Positions 24,111-33,106 of a stretch of DNA of 64,000 bases are shown in pieces; the stretch's first letter is position 1; each line of letters opens with the position of its first letter. The position numbers and the translations under genes were made by a program. The DNA is from Candidatus Ideonella esbjergensis (GTDB taxonomy: Bacteria; Pseudomonadota; Gammaproteobacteria; Burkholderiales; Burkholderiaceae_C): NCBI GenBank assembly GCA_016710065.1, contig JADJLP010000001.1, forward strand, positions 310,001 to 374,000. The letters are read 5' to 3'. The notes below the pieces were generated by a model. That model did not search any database, was not told where the DNA came from, and worked only from the letters and a program-made list of their open reading frames with translations.

Positions 24111-25316
24111 ATGAGCCAGCCCCCCGTCACACGCAGCACGCTGCGCCAGATCCCCGCCGGCATCTGGGTGCTGGGTTTCGTGAGCCTGCTGATGGACATC
24201 TCGTCCGAAATGGTCCACAGCCTGCTGCCGCTGTTCATGGCCGGTGTGCTGGGCGCCAGCGCCTTCACCATCGGCTGGATCGAAGGCCTGGCCGAGGCCA
24301 CGGCGCTGATCGTCAAGGTCTTCTCAGGCGTGCTCAGCGACTACCTCGGCAAGCGCAAGGCACTGGCGGTGTTTGGCTACGCGCTGGGTGCCTTCACCAA
24401 GCCGCTGTTCGCCATCGCGCCTGGGGTGGGCGTGGTGGTGACGGCCCGCCTGCTCGACCGCGTGGGCAAGGGCCTGCGCGGCGCACCGCGCGACGCCCTG
24501 GTGGCCGACCTGGCCCCACCCGCCATGCGCGGCGCGGCCTTCGGCCTGCGCCAGTCGCTGGACACCGTGGGCGCCTTCACCGGCCCGCTGCTGGCCGTGG
24601 CCCTGATGCTGCAGTGGCACAACGACTACCGCGCCGTGTTCTGGGTGGCCGTGGTGCCGGGCCTGCTGGCCGTGGTGCTGCTGGTGCTTGGCGTGCGCGA
24701 GCCCGAGCGGCCCGCCGGTGCGCTGCGCAGCAACCCCATCCGCGGCGAGAACCTGCGCCAGCTCAGCCCCGCCTACTGGTGGGTGGTGGGCGTGGGGGCG
24801 GTGTTCACGCTGGCGCGCTTCAGCGAGGCCTTCCTGGTGCTGCGCGCCCAGCAGAGTGGCGTGCCAGTGGCCCTGGTGCCGCTGGTGATGGTGGCCATGA
24901 ACCTGGTGTACGCCGGCACGGCCTACCCTTTTGGCAAGCTCTCCGACCGCATGAGCCACAAGACGCTGCTGGCCCTGGGCCTGGTGGTGCTGGTGGCGGC
25001 CGACCTGGTGCTGGGCTGCGGCACGCATTGGGGCAGCGTGCTGGCGGGAGTGGCGCTATGGGGCGTGCACATGGGCATCACCCAGGGCCTGCTGGCCACC
25101 ATGGTGGCCGACACCGCGCCGGCCGAGCTGCGCGGCACGGCCTATGGCTTCTTCAACCTGGTGAGCGGCCTGGCCATGCTGGCGGCCAGCGTCATCGCCG
25201 GTGGGGTGTGGGACCGCTTTGGTGCGGCCAGCACCTTCCACGTGGGTGCCGTCTTCAGTGTGCTGGCGTTGCTGGCCTTGCTGCGCACGCCGGCCCCGCC
25301 GGCCAGGGCTGCCTGA
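24111..25316 (+). CDS. Major facilitator superfamily transporter
   Basis: 401 residues from ATG 24111 with twelve predicted membrane helices. The first cytoplasmic loop has GVLSDYLGKRKALAVFGYALG, and the second half has YPFGKLSDRMSHKTLLALG, both variants of the MFS motif A. Preceding residues RLLDRVGKGLRGAPRDALVADLAPPAMRGAAFGLRQ-type blocks place it in a group of bacterial MFS proteins of unknown substrate. The frame is open upstream, but the hydrophobic region starts just after this Met. It is convergent with the spermidine synthase-like gene (16 bp). Confidence 0.9.
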   Translation: MSQPPVTRSTLRQIPAGIWVLGFVSLLMDISSEMVHSLLPLFMAGVLGASAFTIGWIEGLAEATALIVKVFSGVLSDYLGKRKALAVFGYALGAFTKPLFAIAPGVGVVVTARLLDRVGKGLRGAPRDALVADLAPPAMRGAAFGLRQSLDTVGAFTGPLLAVALMLQWHNDYRAVFWVAVVPGLLAVVLLVLGVREPERPAGALRSNPIRGENLRQLSPAYWWVVGVGAVFTLARFSEAFLVLRAQQSGVPVALVPLVMVAMNLVYAGTAYPFGKLSDRMSHKTLLALGLVVLVAADLVLGCGTHWGSVLAGVALWGVHMGITQGLLATMVADTAPAELRGTAYGFFNLVSGLAMLAASVIAGGVWDRFGAASTFHVGAVFSVLALLALLRTPAPPARAA

Positions 25317-25332
25317 TCGGTGGCGGGTGGCT

Positions 25333-26103
25333 TCAGCGCAAGGCGTCGCGGGCGATGGCCGCCACCTCGGCCCGGGCCGCCGCCCGTATGCGCGCAAAGG
25401 CCGGTTGCAGCGTGGCCCAGGCCGATGCATCCATGCCACGCGGCTTGCGTGCGGTGCCGCCGTGCAGGCGCGTGGCCACCGCCTGGCGGCCGGCAAAGAC
25501 GATGCAGTTGCCCTGGTCGGCGTCGTCCACCACCAGCGCGGCGCCGCCAAAGCTGCGCCGCATGCGCTCCACCTGTTGTGCCAGAGCGGCATGGGCCGAG
25601 GGCAGGTTGGCCACCAGCACGCCGTGGGGCCCCAGCGCCCGGTCGCAATCGTCGTAGAAGGCCTGGCTGCTCAGCGCCTCGGGCAGGCCTTCGTAGTCGA
25701 AGCCGTCCACCAGCAGCACGTCCCATGGCGGCGGCGCGGCGTCGCGCACGAAGGCCGCGCCATCGGTCAGTTGCACCTGGAATCGTTCGCTGTCGGGTGG
25801 CACTGCAAAGGCCTCTCGCAGCGCCAGCACATGCGGGTTGATCTCGGCCACCTCAATGTGTGCCTGCGGCAAGTGCCGGTGGCAGAACTTGGCCAGCGAG
25901 CCGCCCCCCAGCCCGACCATGGCGATGCGCGCAGGCTGCGGCAGACACAGCAGAAAACCCATCATCAGCTGCGTATAGCCCAGCGTCAGTGCGTCGGGCC
26001 GGGCTGGGTCCATGCGGCTCTGCACGGTGTGCAGCGAGAACTGCAGCAGCGTGTGGCCGTCTTGCTGGTGGACGAAGGGCTTGACGTGATCCATGTCCGT
26101 CAT
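25333..26103 (-). CDS. Spermidine synthase-like methyltransferase-fold protein
   Basis: 256 residues. The spermidine synthase-type Rossmann fold is visible: DALTLGYTQLMMGFLL, then the glycine loop ARIAMVGLGGGSLAKF, IEVAEINPHVLALREAF and DVLLVDGFDYEG. It lacks the membrane half found in fused MFS-type spermidine synthases. The acidic and aromatic residues for decarboxylated-SAM and amine binding are only partly evident, so polyamine synthesis is not assured. It is followed 20 bp later by a DUF3144 gene on the same strand. Confidence 0.8.
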   Translation of the reverse strand: MTDMDHVKPFVHQQDGHTLLQFSLHTVQSRMDPARPDALTLGYTQLMMGFLLCLPQPARIAMVGLGGGSLAKFCHRHLPQAHIEVAEINPHVLALREAFAVPPDSERFQVQLTDGAAFVRDAAPPPWDVLLVDGFDYEGLPEALSSQAFYDDCDRALGPHGVLVANLPSAHAALAQQVERMRRSFGGAALVVDDADQGNCIVFAGRQAVATRLHGGTARKPRGMDASAWATLQPAFARIRAAARAEVAAIARDALR

Positions 26104-26123
26104 GGCCGCGTCGTGTCTGGGTG

Positions 26124-26390
26124 TCAGTCCTGCGGCTTCACCACCGGCCCCACCACGCCGTCAAGGTTGGAGCTGATGGCCTTGCGGTACTCCGACACAT
26201 AGAACTCCAGCGCCTGCTCGCGGGTGTCTTCAGTGCCACCGTGGGTGACGAAGTTGAAGGCGTTGTAGCGGCCTGCGGCGAACAGGATGGCGGCGCTCAC
26301 CTCGCCGTGCTTGCCCTCGGCCTCGGCCAGGCGGTTGGCCAGGTGAATGAACTGGTCTACCAGATCGAGAAACTCTTTGGCGTAGGCCAT
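26124..26390 (-). CDS. DUF3144 family protein
   Basis: 88 residues from ATG 26390; six codons upstream are open but lack a Shine-Dalgarno sequence. FLDLVDQFIHLANRLAE and VSAAILFAAGRYNAFNFVTH are the family signature. Small, soluble and helical; function unknown. It lies 39 bp downstream of the SnoaL-like gene and 20 bp upstream of the spermidine synthase-like gene, all on the minus strand, and may share a transcript with them. Confidence 0.85.
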   Translation of the reverse strand: MAYAKEFLDLVDQFIHLANRLAEAEGKHGEVSAAILFAAGRYNAFNFVTHGGTEDTREQALEFYVSEYRKAISSNLDGVVGPVVKPQD

Positions 26391-26429
26391 GGTGGTGCTT
26401 TCTGGCAAGGGCTGCGGTGCTGCCGATTG

Positions 26430-26861
26430 TCACTGCCGCTGCAGCACCAGCTTGGCCGTCTCGAAGTCTGCCGGCGCTGAGGTGTGCTCGTGCACCACCG
26501 TCCAGGCGTTGCCGCGCTGGCGCAGCACCCACGAGAAGCGGTTGGTCATGGCGCGCAGCGTGCTGCCCGCTTCAGAAACAGCCGTGTAGGTCATGAACCC
26601 CTGGGCGGTGGCGAAAGCACCCTCGCAGTGGGTTCGCATCACCTCGGCTTCGACCCTGACCCGCTCGGCCCCGAGCGACAGAAGCCACCCCTCCAACGCG
26701 ACGCGCCAGGCCTGGCGGCCCTGGTAAACCCAGACACCCCAGGTGTCGAAAACGCAGACCGCCTCGTCGTACAGGGCCATGAAGGCATCGACGTCCTTGC
26801 GATACACGGCATCCGCATAGGTGCGCAACAAACCGGCAATAGGGTCCTGGATCTCAGGCAT
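26430..26861 (-). CDS. SnoaL/NTF2-like domain protein
   Basis: 143 residues with the cone-shaped alpha+beta NTF2 pattern: an N-terminal helix IAGLLRTYADAVYRKDVDAFMALY, DEAVCVFDTWGVWVYQGRQAWRVAL, and ending strands NRFSWVLRQRGNAWTVVHEHTSAP. This fold serves as ketosteroid isomerase-like enzymes or small-molecule binding proteins; no catalytic set can be assigned. First of a run of three minus-strand genes (26861 to 25333). Confidence 0.85.
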   Translation of the reverse strand: MPEIQDPIAGLLRTYADAVYRKDVDAFMALYDEAVCVFDTWGVWVYQGRQAWRVALEGWLLSLGAERVRVEAEVMRTHCEGAFATAQGFMTYTAVSEAGSTLRAMTNRFSWVLRQRGNAWTVVHEHTSAPADFETAKLVLQRQ

Positions 26862-26966
26862 GGTTGGGGTGGAGTGAAGCAGAGGACGGCCCTCTGCCTG
26901 ACGACGATTGTCGATGGCCAGAATCGACAGACCCCGGCGCCTCCTGGGCTTGATGTGGCGAGCCGG

Positions 26967-27071
26967 TCACGACAACCGACACCAGACGCGAAGCTCGCCG
27001 ATGGACTCCAACATGGCCTGGTACCCATGGATGTTGTTCAGGACCGCCAGTTCAAGCTTCGATGGGTTCAT
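26967..27071 (-). CDS. Short ORF of 34 residues, possible gene remnant
   Basis: ATG 27071 opens MNPSKLELAVLNNIHGYQAM and stops at 26967. The opening, with its NNI..YQAM pattern, is reminiscent of the first helix of some GNAT acetyltransferases, and the frame ends abruptly in a less GC-rich patch. It could be an N-terminal remnant or a chance ORF. The rest of 26862-27135 shows no gene. Confidence 0.2.
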   Translation of the reverse strand: MNPSKLELAVLNNIHGYQAMLESIGELRVWCRLS

Positions 27072-27135
27072 GAGAGCTTTCGCTTCGCAGCGCTGCTGAT
27101 CAGGGTGCTGAACACCTGTGCAGGTGGTTTGCCGC

Positions 27136-27399
27136 TCAGCGGTAGCTGGCCTCCACCTTGCCTTTGAGCTTGATCATCAGCGGGTGGCCCTTGCGGTCCA
27201 CCGTCTTGCCAGCGGGAACCTTGACCCAGCCTTCGCTGAGGCAGTACTCCTCCACGTCAAAGCGCTCCTTGCCGTTGAGGTGGATGCCAATCTGGTGCTC
27301 GAAGATGGCCGCGTTGTAGTGCGGGCTGCGCGGGTCCACGCTCAAGCGGTCTGGCAGGGCGGGGCGCTCGGCAGGGGTGGCGGGGTTGGCGTCGGTCAT
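27136..27399 (-). CDS. DUF3297 family protein
   Basis: 87 residues from ATG 27399. The conserved body LPDRLSVDPRSPHYN and AAIFEHQIGIHLNGKERFDVEEYC is followed by GWVKVPAGKTVDRKGHPLMIKLKGKVEAS, the full family pattern. Small soluble protein widespread in Proteobacteria with no known function; some relatives are annotated as glutathione peroxidase-associated, which I cannot support here. It is a single gene, divergent from the flavin-fold gene at 27494. Confidence 0.88.
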   Translation of the reverse strand: MTDANPATPAERPALPDRLSVDPRSPHYNAAIFEHQIGIHLNGKERFDVEEYCLSEGWVKVPAGKTVDRKGHPLMIKLKGKVEASYR

Positions 27400-27493
27400 G
27401 GGTGGGCTCGGATGAAAATCGATGGAGGGCATTGTCCGGCCAGCGGCAGGCAGCGCCCGGGGGCCACAATTCTCGGCCACACGGAGACCCACC

Positions 27494-27967
27494 ATGGACG
27501 CTGACGACACCCGCATGCTGAGACATCTGCTGGCCGCCCGGCCGGTGGCGGCGCTGGGCACCCTGCACCAGGGCGAGCCGGCGGTGTCCATGGTGCCCTT
27601 CGTGCTCCCGGCGGGCCACGCGGCGCCCCTCATCCACGTGAGCGCGCTGGCGCCGCACACGCGCGACTTGCAGCAGCACCCACGCGTGAGCCTGCTGGTG
27701 ATGGCCGAACTGGCCGAGGGCATGGCGCCGCAGGCCTTGCCGCGCGTGGCCCTGCAGGCCGATGCGCAGTTGCTGGTGCGCGACAGCGCCGAGTACGCCG
27801 CGGCACGCGAGGCCTACCTGGCGCGCTTCCCCGATGCGGCCGTCACCTTCGGGCTGGGTGATTTCTCGCTGGTGGCGCTGCAACCTGTGTCGGCTCGGCT
27901 GGTGGCCGGCTTCGGCCGGGCCCACGCGCTGGTGGGGCCGGCGCTGGCCCAGTGGCTGGTGGGCTGA
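27494..27967 (+). CDS. Pyridoxamine 5'-phosphate oxidase-like split-barrel protein
   Basis: 157 residues from ATG 27494 (GGAGACCCACC leader). MLRHLLAARPVAALGTL, SMVPFVLP and LQQHPRVSLLVMAE are the usual FMN-binding split-barrel blocks, and FGLGDFSLVALQPVSARLVAGFGRAHAL is close to the C-terminal part seen in HugZ-like heme-utilisation proteins. The heme-binding C-terminal His domain of HugZ is absent. Likely a small flavin- or heme-related reductase; the substrate is open. Three bases separate its stop from that of the convergent diguanylate cyclase gene. Confidence 0.8.
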   Translation: MDADDTRMLRHLLAARPVAALGTLHQGEPAVSMVPFVLPAGHAAPLIHVSALAPHTRDLQQHPRVSLLVMAELAEGMAPQALPRVALQADAQLLVRDSAEYAAAREAYLARFPDAAVTFGLGDFSLVALQPVSARLVAGFGRAHALVGPALAQWLVG

Positions 27968-27970
27968 GCG

Positions 27971-29122
27971 CTAAACCGCTTCAGGCGCGATCGCGAAGGC
28001 GGCGAGATGCTTCTTGCTGCGGTACATGGCGGTGTCGGCGCGCAACACCAGGGCTTGCACCGAAGCATCGGTATCCTGCCGCGTGGCCAGGCCGATGCTG
28101 ACCGTCAACGGCGGGCAGCCCAGCGGCATGGGGATGCCCGCCTCGCCCAATCGCGCGTGCAGACGCTTCACCGCGTGAGCGGCTTCATCGGGGCTGGTGT
28201 GCGGCATCACCAGCATGAATTCGTCGCCTCCCCAGCGGCCCACATGGTCGGTGTTGCGAGCGCTTTGCTGCAGGGCTGCAGCCACGCCTTGGATGACCCG
28301 GTCTCCGGCTTCGTGGCCGCCGGCGTCGTTGATCTGCTTGAAGTTGTTGATGTCGATGAAGGCCACCGACAGGCTCACGCCATGGCGCGTACCGTTGTCC
28401 CAGGCGGCGGCCAGGCGCTTCTCCAGCCCGCCGCGGTTGGCCAGGCCGGTGAGCGCATCCAGGTCGAGCAGGCCGTGCATGCGCCTGACCAGCCGGCCCA
28501 CCACCAGCGAAAGAAAGGCGACATTGAATGCACCTGCGGCGAACAGCGTGGCCAGCAGCAGAGGCAGGTTGGTGGCCATTCGGGTGGTGAGCAACGCCGC
28601 TTCGGGGTTGGCCAGGATGACGCCGCTGCGTGCCAGCGCCAACACGCAGATCAACGCGCCCGGCACCATCGGCAGCAAACCCCAGCGGCCGAACTCGCGG
28701 CGCAGTGGCTGGCGCAGCACCAGCATGGGCGCCAGTACCAGCGAGGCCACGCTGACGTTGTAGCCCACGGCTTGCAGATGGAGCGGCCCAGGCCACAGGG
28801 CGGTGCTGAGCTGAACCGCTTCACCCGCGATCAGCAGCACCCACCACAGACCCTGCCAGCGCATGCGCCCCTGGTGGGCGAACAGGTCTACGCCGGCATT
28901 GGCGCAAAAGTAGGACAGCAGCATCAGCATGGCAGCCGGCACGGGGATCGGCGGCCCCCCAACCACGGGGGCCATCGAGATCATCAGCCAGATGCCGGCC
29001 GCCTGCAGCAGGCAATAGGCGCTCCACAGTGCGATGGGGCCACGCTCTTCGCGCACGATCACCCACCCCACCAGCCAGGCCAGACCGTAGACGAGGAACT
29101 GGCTCACCAAGAGCTGAGCCAC
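27971..29122 (-). CDS. Membrane-bound diguanylate cyclase
   Basis: 383 residues: six or seven N-terminal membrane helices (about 1-215) of a 7TM-like sensory module, then a GGDEF domain from LLDLDALTGLANRGGL. The active site is intact (GRWGGDEFML), and the inhibitory site RNTD lies exactly five residues before GGDEF, so product feedback is expected. It makes cyclic-di-GMP. No EAL domain. The gene follows the YebC-family gene by 6 bp on the same strand, so the two probably share a transcript. Confidence 0.93.
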   Translation of the reverse strand: MAQLLVSQFLVYGLAWLVGWVIVREERGPIALWSAYCLLQAAGIWLMISMAPVVGGPPIPVPAAMLMLLSYFCANAGVDLFAHQGRMRWQGLWWVLLIAGEAVQLSTALWPGPLHLQAVGYNVSVASLVLAPMLVLRQPLRREFGRWGLLPMVPGALICVLALARSGVILANPEAALLTTRMATNLPLLLATLFAAGAFNVAFLSLVVGRLVRRMHGLLDLDALTGLANRGGLEKRLAAAWDNGTRHGVSLSVAFIDINNFKQINDAGGHEAGDRVIQGVAAALQQSARNTDHVGRWGGDEFMLVMPHTSPDEAAHAVKRLHARLGEAGIPMPLGCPPLTVSIGLATRQDTDASVQALVLRADTAMYRSKKHLAAFAIAPEAV

Positions 29123-29128
29123 GTTGGC

Positions 29129-29842
29129 TTACCCAGCCAATCCCGCAAACACGTGCTGCACGTCTTCGTTGGCGTCAAGCGCGGCCAGGAAGGCTTCCAC
29201 CTCTTCCAACTGCTCGGCGCTCAGGCTCTCAGCCGCCACCGGGTTCTTGGGCCGGTAGCCCAGCTTGGCCGAGAGCACCGTGAACCCGTGCGCAGGCAGC
29301 GCACGGCTCACCAGGTCGAGATCGGTGGGGGCGGTGATGAACAGCGTGCTGCCTTCTTCATCGCCCGGCTCCAGGTCTTGCGCGCCGGCTTCGATGGCCG
29401 CCAGCTCGGGGTCGGCACCGGCGGTGGCCGGCTCGGCCTCGATCAGGCCCACATGGTCAAAGTCCCACGAGACCGTGCCCGAGCTGCCGAGCTGGCCCTT
29501 GCGAAACAGCACACGCATGTCGGATGCCGCGCGGTTCACGTTGTCGGTCAGGCACTCCACCATCACCGGCACGCGGTGCGGTGCAAAGCCCTCGTAGACG
29601 GCGTGCTCGAAGTGCACCGCCTCGCCGGTCAGGCCGGCGCCCTTCTTGATGGCGCGCTCCAGCGTGTCCTTGGGCATCGAGACCTTGCGGGCCTGTTCCA
29701 CCACCAGGCGCAGCTTGGCGTTGGCGGCCGGGTCAGCACCGTGGCGCGCGGCGATCATGATGTCCTTGGCCAGCTTGCCGAACAGGCGGCCCTTGGCGTT
29801 GGCCGCCAGGTCCTTGTGCTTGGCTTTCCATTGCGCGCCCAT
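29129..29842 (-). CDS. YebC/PmpR-family protein (YeeN-like)
   Basis: 237 residues. MGAQWKAKHKDLAANAKGRL, RLVVEQARKVSMPKDTLERAIKKG, YEGFAPHRVPVMVECLTDNVNRAASDMRVLF and GSSGTVSWDFDHVG follow the whole family. Members are DNA-binding regulators or, as shown more recently for YebC-type proteins, ribosome-associated factors that ease translation of proline stretches. Details resemble the E. coli paralog YeeN more than YebC. It lies upstream of the diguanylate cyclase gene with a 6-bp gap. Confidence 0.93.
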   Translation of the reverse strand: MGAQWKAKHKDLAANAKGRLFGKLAKDIMIAARHGADPAANAKLRLVVEQARKVSMPKDTLERAIKKGAGLTGEAVHFEHAVYEGFAPHRVPVMVECLTDNVNRAASDMRVLFRKGQLGSSGTVSWDFDHVGLIEAEPATAGADPELAAIEAGAQDLEPGDEEGSTLFITAPTDLDLVSRALPAHGFTVLSAKLGYRPKNPVAAESLSAEQLEEVEAFLAALDANEDVQHVFAGLAG

Positions 29843-29932
29843 GTGCGACCCTTCTGTGATGTGCTGAATTCGCCAGGTGGCGAGCGCCCCTGCAGAGCCG
29901 GGCGCGAAACGGCGAATTCTAGGCGGCGGGCC

Positions 29933-30967
29933 TCAGTGCGCCTGGGCTGCCTGCATGAAGCATTGCCGATAGGCGCTGGGCGTTAGCCCCTGCCAGCGCC
30001 GAAAGCCTCGGCTGAAGTTGGCCTGGTCGCTGAAACCCACCTGCTCAGCCACCTCGCCCAGGCTCAGGCGCGACTGGCGCAAATACCAGCAGGCCAGCTC
30101 GTTGCGGGCCTCGTCCAGCAGATCCTGGTAGCCCAAGTCTTCGCTTTCCAGCTTGCGCACCAGGGTGCGGCGCGACACGCCCAGGGCCCGGGCCAGCTCC
30201 ACCAGCGTGGGCCAGCGGGGCTGGGCCTGGTGCATCAAATGGCGCACGCGCGCGGCCACGCTGCCCGAGAGTTTGACCAGTTCCTCCTCGCCGGCCGTGC
30301 ACACGCGCCGGTGCAGATCGGGGTCGGACGTGGCCAGTGACTGGTCGGCCGCAGCCAGTGGAAAACGGATGGCCAACTCGGGGCTGTCGTATTCGGTGGC
30401 CCAGGGCTGGCCAGACAGCGACGGCGGGAGTTGGGCCGGCTTGGGCCAGGGCAGGCACAGCACGGCGCTGCGCAGGGCGGCAGGGTCCGCCATCGAGCGC
30501 AGGATGCTGAACTTGGCGTACAGCGTGGCGTTCTGCAAGAAGCCCGTGTAGCCGCCCATTGGCAGGCGTGTGGGCATCAGCAGGCTCACCCACTGCGGAC
30601 CGCGCGTGCAGCGGTAGTCGAACAGGCGGTTGCGCACGGGCGCGTAGCGGCCCATCGCCTGCATGGCCTGGCCCAGGCTGGCGCTGGACATGGCCGCCAG
30701 GCCCATGGGCCCGTGGGCGGCCACCGAGATGGCATGGCCCACCTCGATGCCGGCCTCGGGTGCGCTGGGCGCGGCGATGGCGTCCAGCATGGGCAGAAAG
30801 TCCAGCAGCGGCAGCAGCCGCGCCTGGCCCGTGAAGGGGCGGGGCGCCGCCAAGCTGCGGCTGGCCAGCAACTGCGCAAAGATCTGGAAGTAGGCCGAGT
30901 GCACACTGGGTTCGAACCAGGCGCTGCGGGGGGACAGACTTGGGCTGGGGGCGACGGCGGCGGTCAT
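29933..30967 (-). CDS. AraC-family transcriptional regulator
   Basis: 344 residues with an AAGGTGCC Shine-Dalgarno-like leader. An N-terminal arabinose-binding-like domain of the OruR/ArgR-type AraC proteins (about 20-220) with GIEVGHAISVAAHGPMGLA is followed by two helix-turn-helix units: LARALGVSRRTLVRKLE and VAEQVGFSDQANFSRGFRRW. It is divergent from the alkyl sulfatase gene (131-bp intergenic), so it likely controls the sulfatase-ligase-dehydrogenase block in response to its substrate or a product. Confidence 0.92.
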   Translation of the reverse strand: MTAAVAPSPSLSPRSAWFEPSVHSAYFQIFAQLLASRSLAAPRPFTGQARLLPLLDFLPMLDAIAAPSAPEAGIEVGHAISVAAHGPMGLAAMSSASLGQAMQAMGRYAPVRNRLFDYRCTRGPQWVSLLMPTRLPMGGYTGFLQNATLYAKFSILRSMADPAALRSAVLCLPWPKPAQLPPSLSGQPWATEYDSPELAIRFPLAAADQSLATSDPDLHRRVCTAGEEELVKLSGSVAARVRHLMHQAQPRWPTLVELARALGVSRRTLVRKLESEDLGYQDLLDEARNELACWYLRQSRLSLGEVAEQVGFSDQANFSRGFRRWQGLTPSAYRQCFMQAAQAH

Positions 30968-31098
30968 CTTGGCACCTTAAGACAAATTCTTGTCGCACTC
31001 AACACTGGTTGTCCCGCAGCGCCAAATCCACAATTTGCCGCCTGAAGGCCGCCGCCGCCCTGGCGAGCCGCCCACACCCCCGCTGGAGACAACGCCCC

Positions 31099-33078
31099 AT
31101 GAACTTCCAAAGCACCACCCTGGCCAGCCTGTTGGGCAGCCTGTCGTTCGGTCTGATCTTGGCCAGCGCTCCGGCCCTGGCCCAGCAGCAAGCCCCGAAG
31201 GACGCCACGCCCGCCACCGCCAAGGCCAACGCCACCGAGCGCCAGGCCCTGGCCCTGAATGACCAGCAGGACTTCGACGAGGCCACGCGCGGCCTCATCG
31301 CCACCCTGGCCGACCCGGTGGTGAGGGCGGCCGACGGCAAGCTGGTGTGGGACGCCAGCCGCTTCGACTTCATCCAGGGCGATGCGCCCGCCACCGTCAA
31401 CCCCAGCCTGTGGCGGCAGGAGAAGCTCAACAACGCCAAGGGCCTGTTCAAGGTCACCGACGGCATCTACCAGGTCCGCGGTTACGACCTGGCCAACATG
31501 ACCCTGGTGGAAGGCAACACCGGCTGGATCGTGATCGACCCGCTGCTCACCGCCGAAATCGCCAAGGCCACGCTGGCCTTCGCCCTCGACAAGCTGGGCA
31601 GCAAGAAGCCGGTGGTGGCGGTGATCTACACCCACAGCCATGCCGACCACTTCGGCGGCGTGCGCGGGGTGATCAACGAGGCCGACGTGCTGGCCGGCAA
31701 GGTCAAGGTGATTGCGCCCGAAGGCTTCATGGACAACGCCATCGCCGAGAACGTGCTGGCCGGCAACGCCATGACGCGCCGCGCCACCTACCAGTTCGGC
31801 AACGGGCTGGACGCCAACCCGCGCCAGGGCGTGGGCAGCGGCCTGGGCAAGGCGCTGAGCGCCGGCACCATGGGCCTGATCCCGCCCACCGACACGGTGA
31901 CCAAGACCGGCCAGGAGATGACCGTGGACGGCGTGCGCATCCGCTTCCAGATGGCCCAGGGCTCGGAGGCGCCGTCGGAAATGATGTTCTATTTCCCCGA
32001 CAAGAAGGCGCTGTGCCTCTCAGAAGTGCTGACCAAGCACATGCACAACGTCTACACCATACGCGGCGCCAAGATGCGCGACGCGCTGGCCTGGAGCAAG
32101 TACGCCAACGAGACCATCGACATGTACCCCGACGTGGAGGTGGCCTTTGCCAGCCACCACTGGCCCACCTGGGGTGGCGCGCACATCCGCCAGTACATGG
32201 CCAACCAGCGTGACACCTACCGCTTCCTGCACGACGAGGCGCTGAACCTGGCCAACAAGGGCGCCACCATGGACGAGATCGGCAACGCCGGCTTCTTCCC
32301 CAAGGGCCTGAATGCCGACGCCGCCTCGCGCGGCTACTACGGCACGCTCAGCCACAACCTGCGCGCGGTTTATGCCTTCTACCTGGGCTACTACGACGCC
32401 AACCCCGCCAGCCTGAACCGTTTGCCACCGGTGGAAACCGCCAGGCGCTACGTGGCGGCCATGGGCGGCGAAGCGGCGGTGCTGGCCACCGCCCGCAAGG
32501 CCTTTGACGCCGGCGACTACCGCTGGGTGGCCGAACTGGTGAACCACGCCGTGTTCGCCAACCCCGAGAGCCAGGCCGCGCGCCACCTGCAGGCCGACAC
32601 GCTGGAGCAACTGGGCTACCAGGCCGAGGCCGGCACCTGGCGCAATGCCTACCTGGTGGCCGCCAAGGAACTGCGCGACGGCGTGATCAAGCCTTCCACC
32701 TCCACGCAGGGGCCTGACATGGTGCGCGGCATGAGCCTGGAGCTGCTGTTCGATTTCATTGCGCTTCGGCTCAACCACCAGAAGGTGGACGGCCTGAAGC
32801 TGGGCATCAACATGGTGTTCACCGACCTGAAGGAAACCTGGGCGCTGGAGCTGTCAAACTCGGTGCTCAACAACACCAGGGGCCGGGTGCTGGCCAAGCC
32901 CGATGTCACGCTCACGCTCACCCGCCCGGCCTTCCTGGGCATGCTGCTGGCCGGCAAGAAATTGCCCGATCTGATCCAGGCCGGCGCCGTCAAGCTCGAA
33001 GGCGACCCCAAGGCCTTTGGTGCGGTGTTTGCCAACGTCGAGACCTTCGACCCGTACTTCAACATCGTCACGCCTTGA
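31099..33078 (+). CDS. Exported SdsA-type alkyl sulfatase (metallo-beta-lactamase fold)
   Basis: 659 residues from ATG 31099 (GGAGACAACGCCCC leader). Signal peptide about 1-28 (ALAQQQ). The zinc site THSHADHFGG is at about 178-187, with further ligands in TKHMHNVYTIRG and FASHHWPTWGG. The dimerisation domain and the C-terminal SCP2-like domain (about 530-655, MSLELLFDFIALRLN to PDLIQAGAVKLEGD) are complete. SdsA1-type enzymes hydrolyse primary alkyl sulfates such as dodecyl sulfate to alcohol and sulfate in the periplasm. First of three genes in one direction, next to an AraC regulator. Confidence 0.93.
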   Translation: MNFQSTTLASLLGSLSFGLILASAPALAQQQAPKDATPATAKANATERQALALNDQQDFDEATRGLIATLADPVVRAADGKLVWDASRFDFIQGDAPATVNPSLWRQEKLNNAKGLFKVTDGIYQVRGYDLANMTLVEGNTGWIVIDPLLTAEIAKATLAFALDKLGSKKPVVAVIYTHSHADHFGGVRGVINEADVLAGKVKVIAPEGFMDNAIAENVLAGNAMTRRATYQFGNGLDANPRQGVGSGLGKALSAGTMGLIPPTDTVTKTGQEMTVDGVRIRFQMAQGSEAPSEMMFYFPDKKALCLSEVLTKHMHNVYTIRGAKMRDALAWSKYANETIDMYPDVEVAFASHHWPTWGGAHIRQYMANQRDTYRFLHDEALNLANKGATMDEIGNAGFFPKGLNADAASRGYYGTLSHNLRAVYAFYLGYYDANPASLNRLPPVETARRYVAAMGGEAAVLATARKAFDAGDYRWVAELVNHAVFANPESQAARHLQADTLEQLGYQAEAGTWRNAYLVAAKELRDGVIKPSTSTQGPDMVRGMSLELLFDFIALRLNHQKVDGLKLGINMVFTDLKETWALELSNSVLNNTRGRVLAKPDVTLTLTRPAFLGMLLAGKKLPDLIQAGAVKLEGDPKAFGAVFANVETFDPYFNIVTP

Positions 33079-33106
33079 GCCTGCCGCCACCGAACGGAGA
33101 CACACC

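Noticed and set aside
28007..29986. A 659-codon open frame opposite the diguanylate cyclase and YebC-family genes
   Set aside because: Same kind of GC-skew artefact; the opposite strand encodes two complete recognised proteins.
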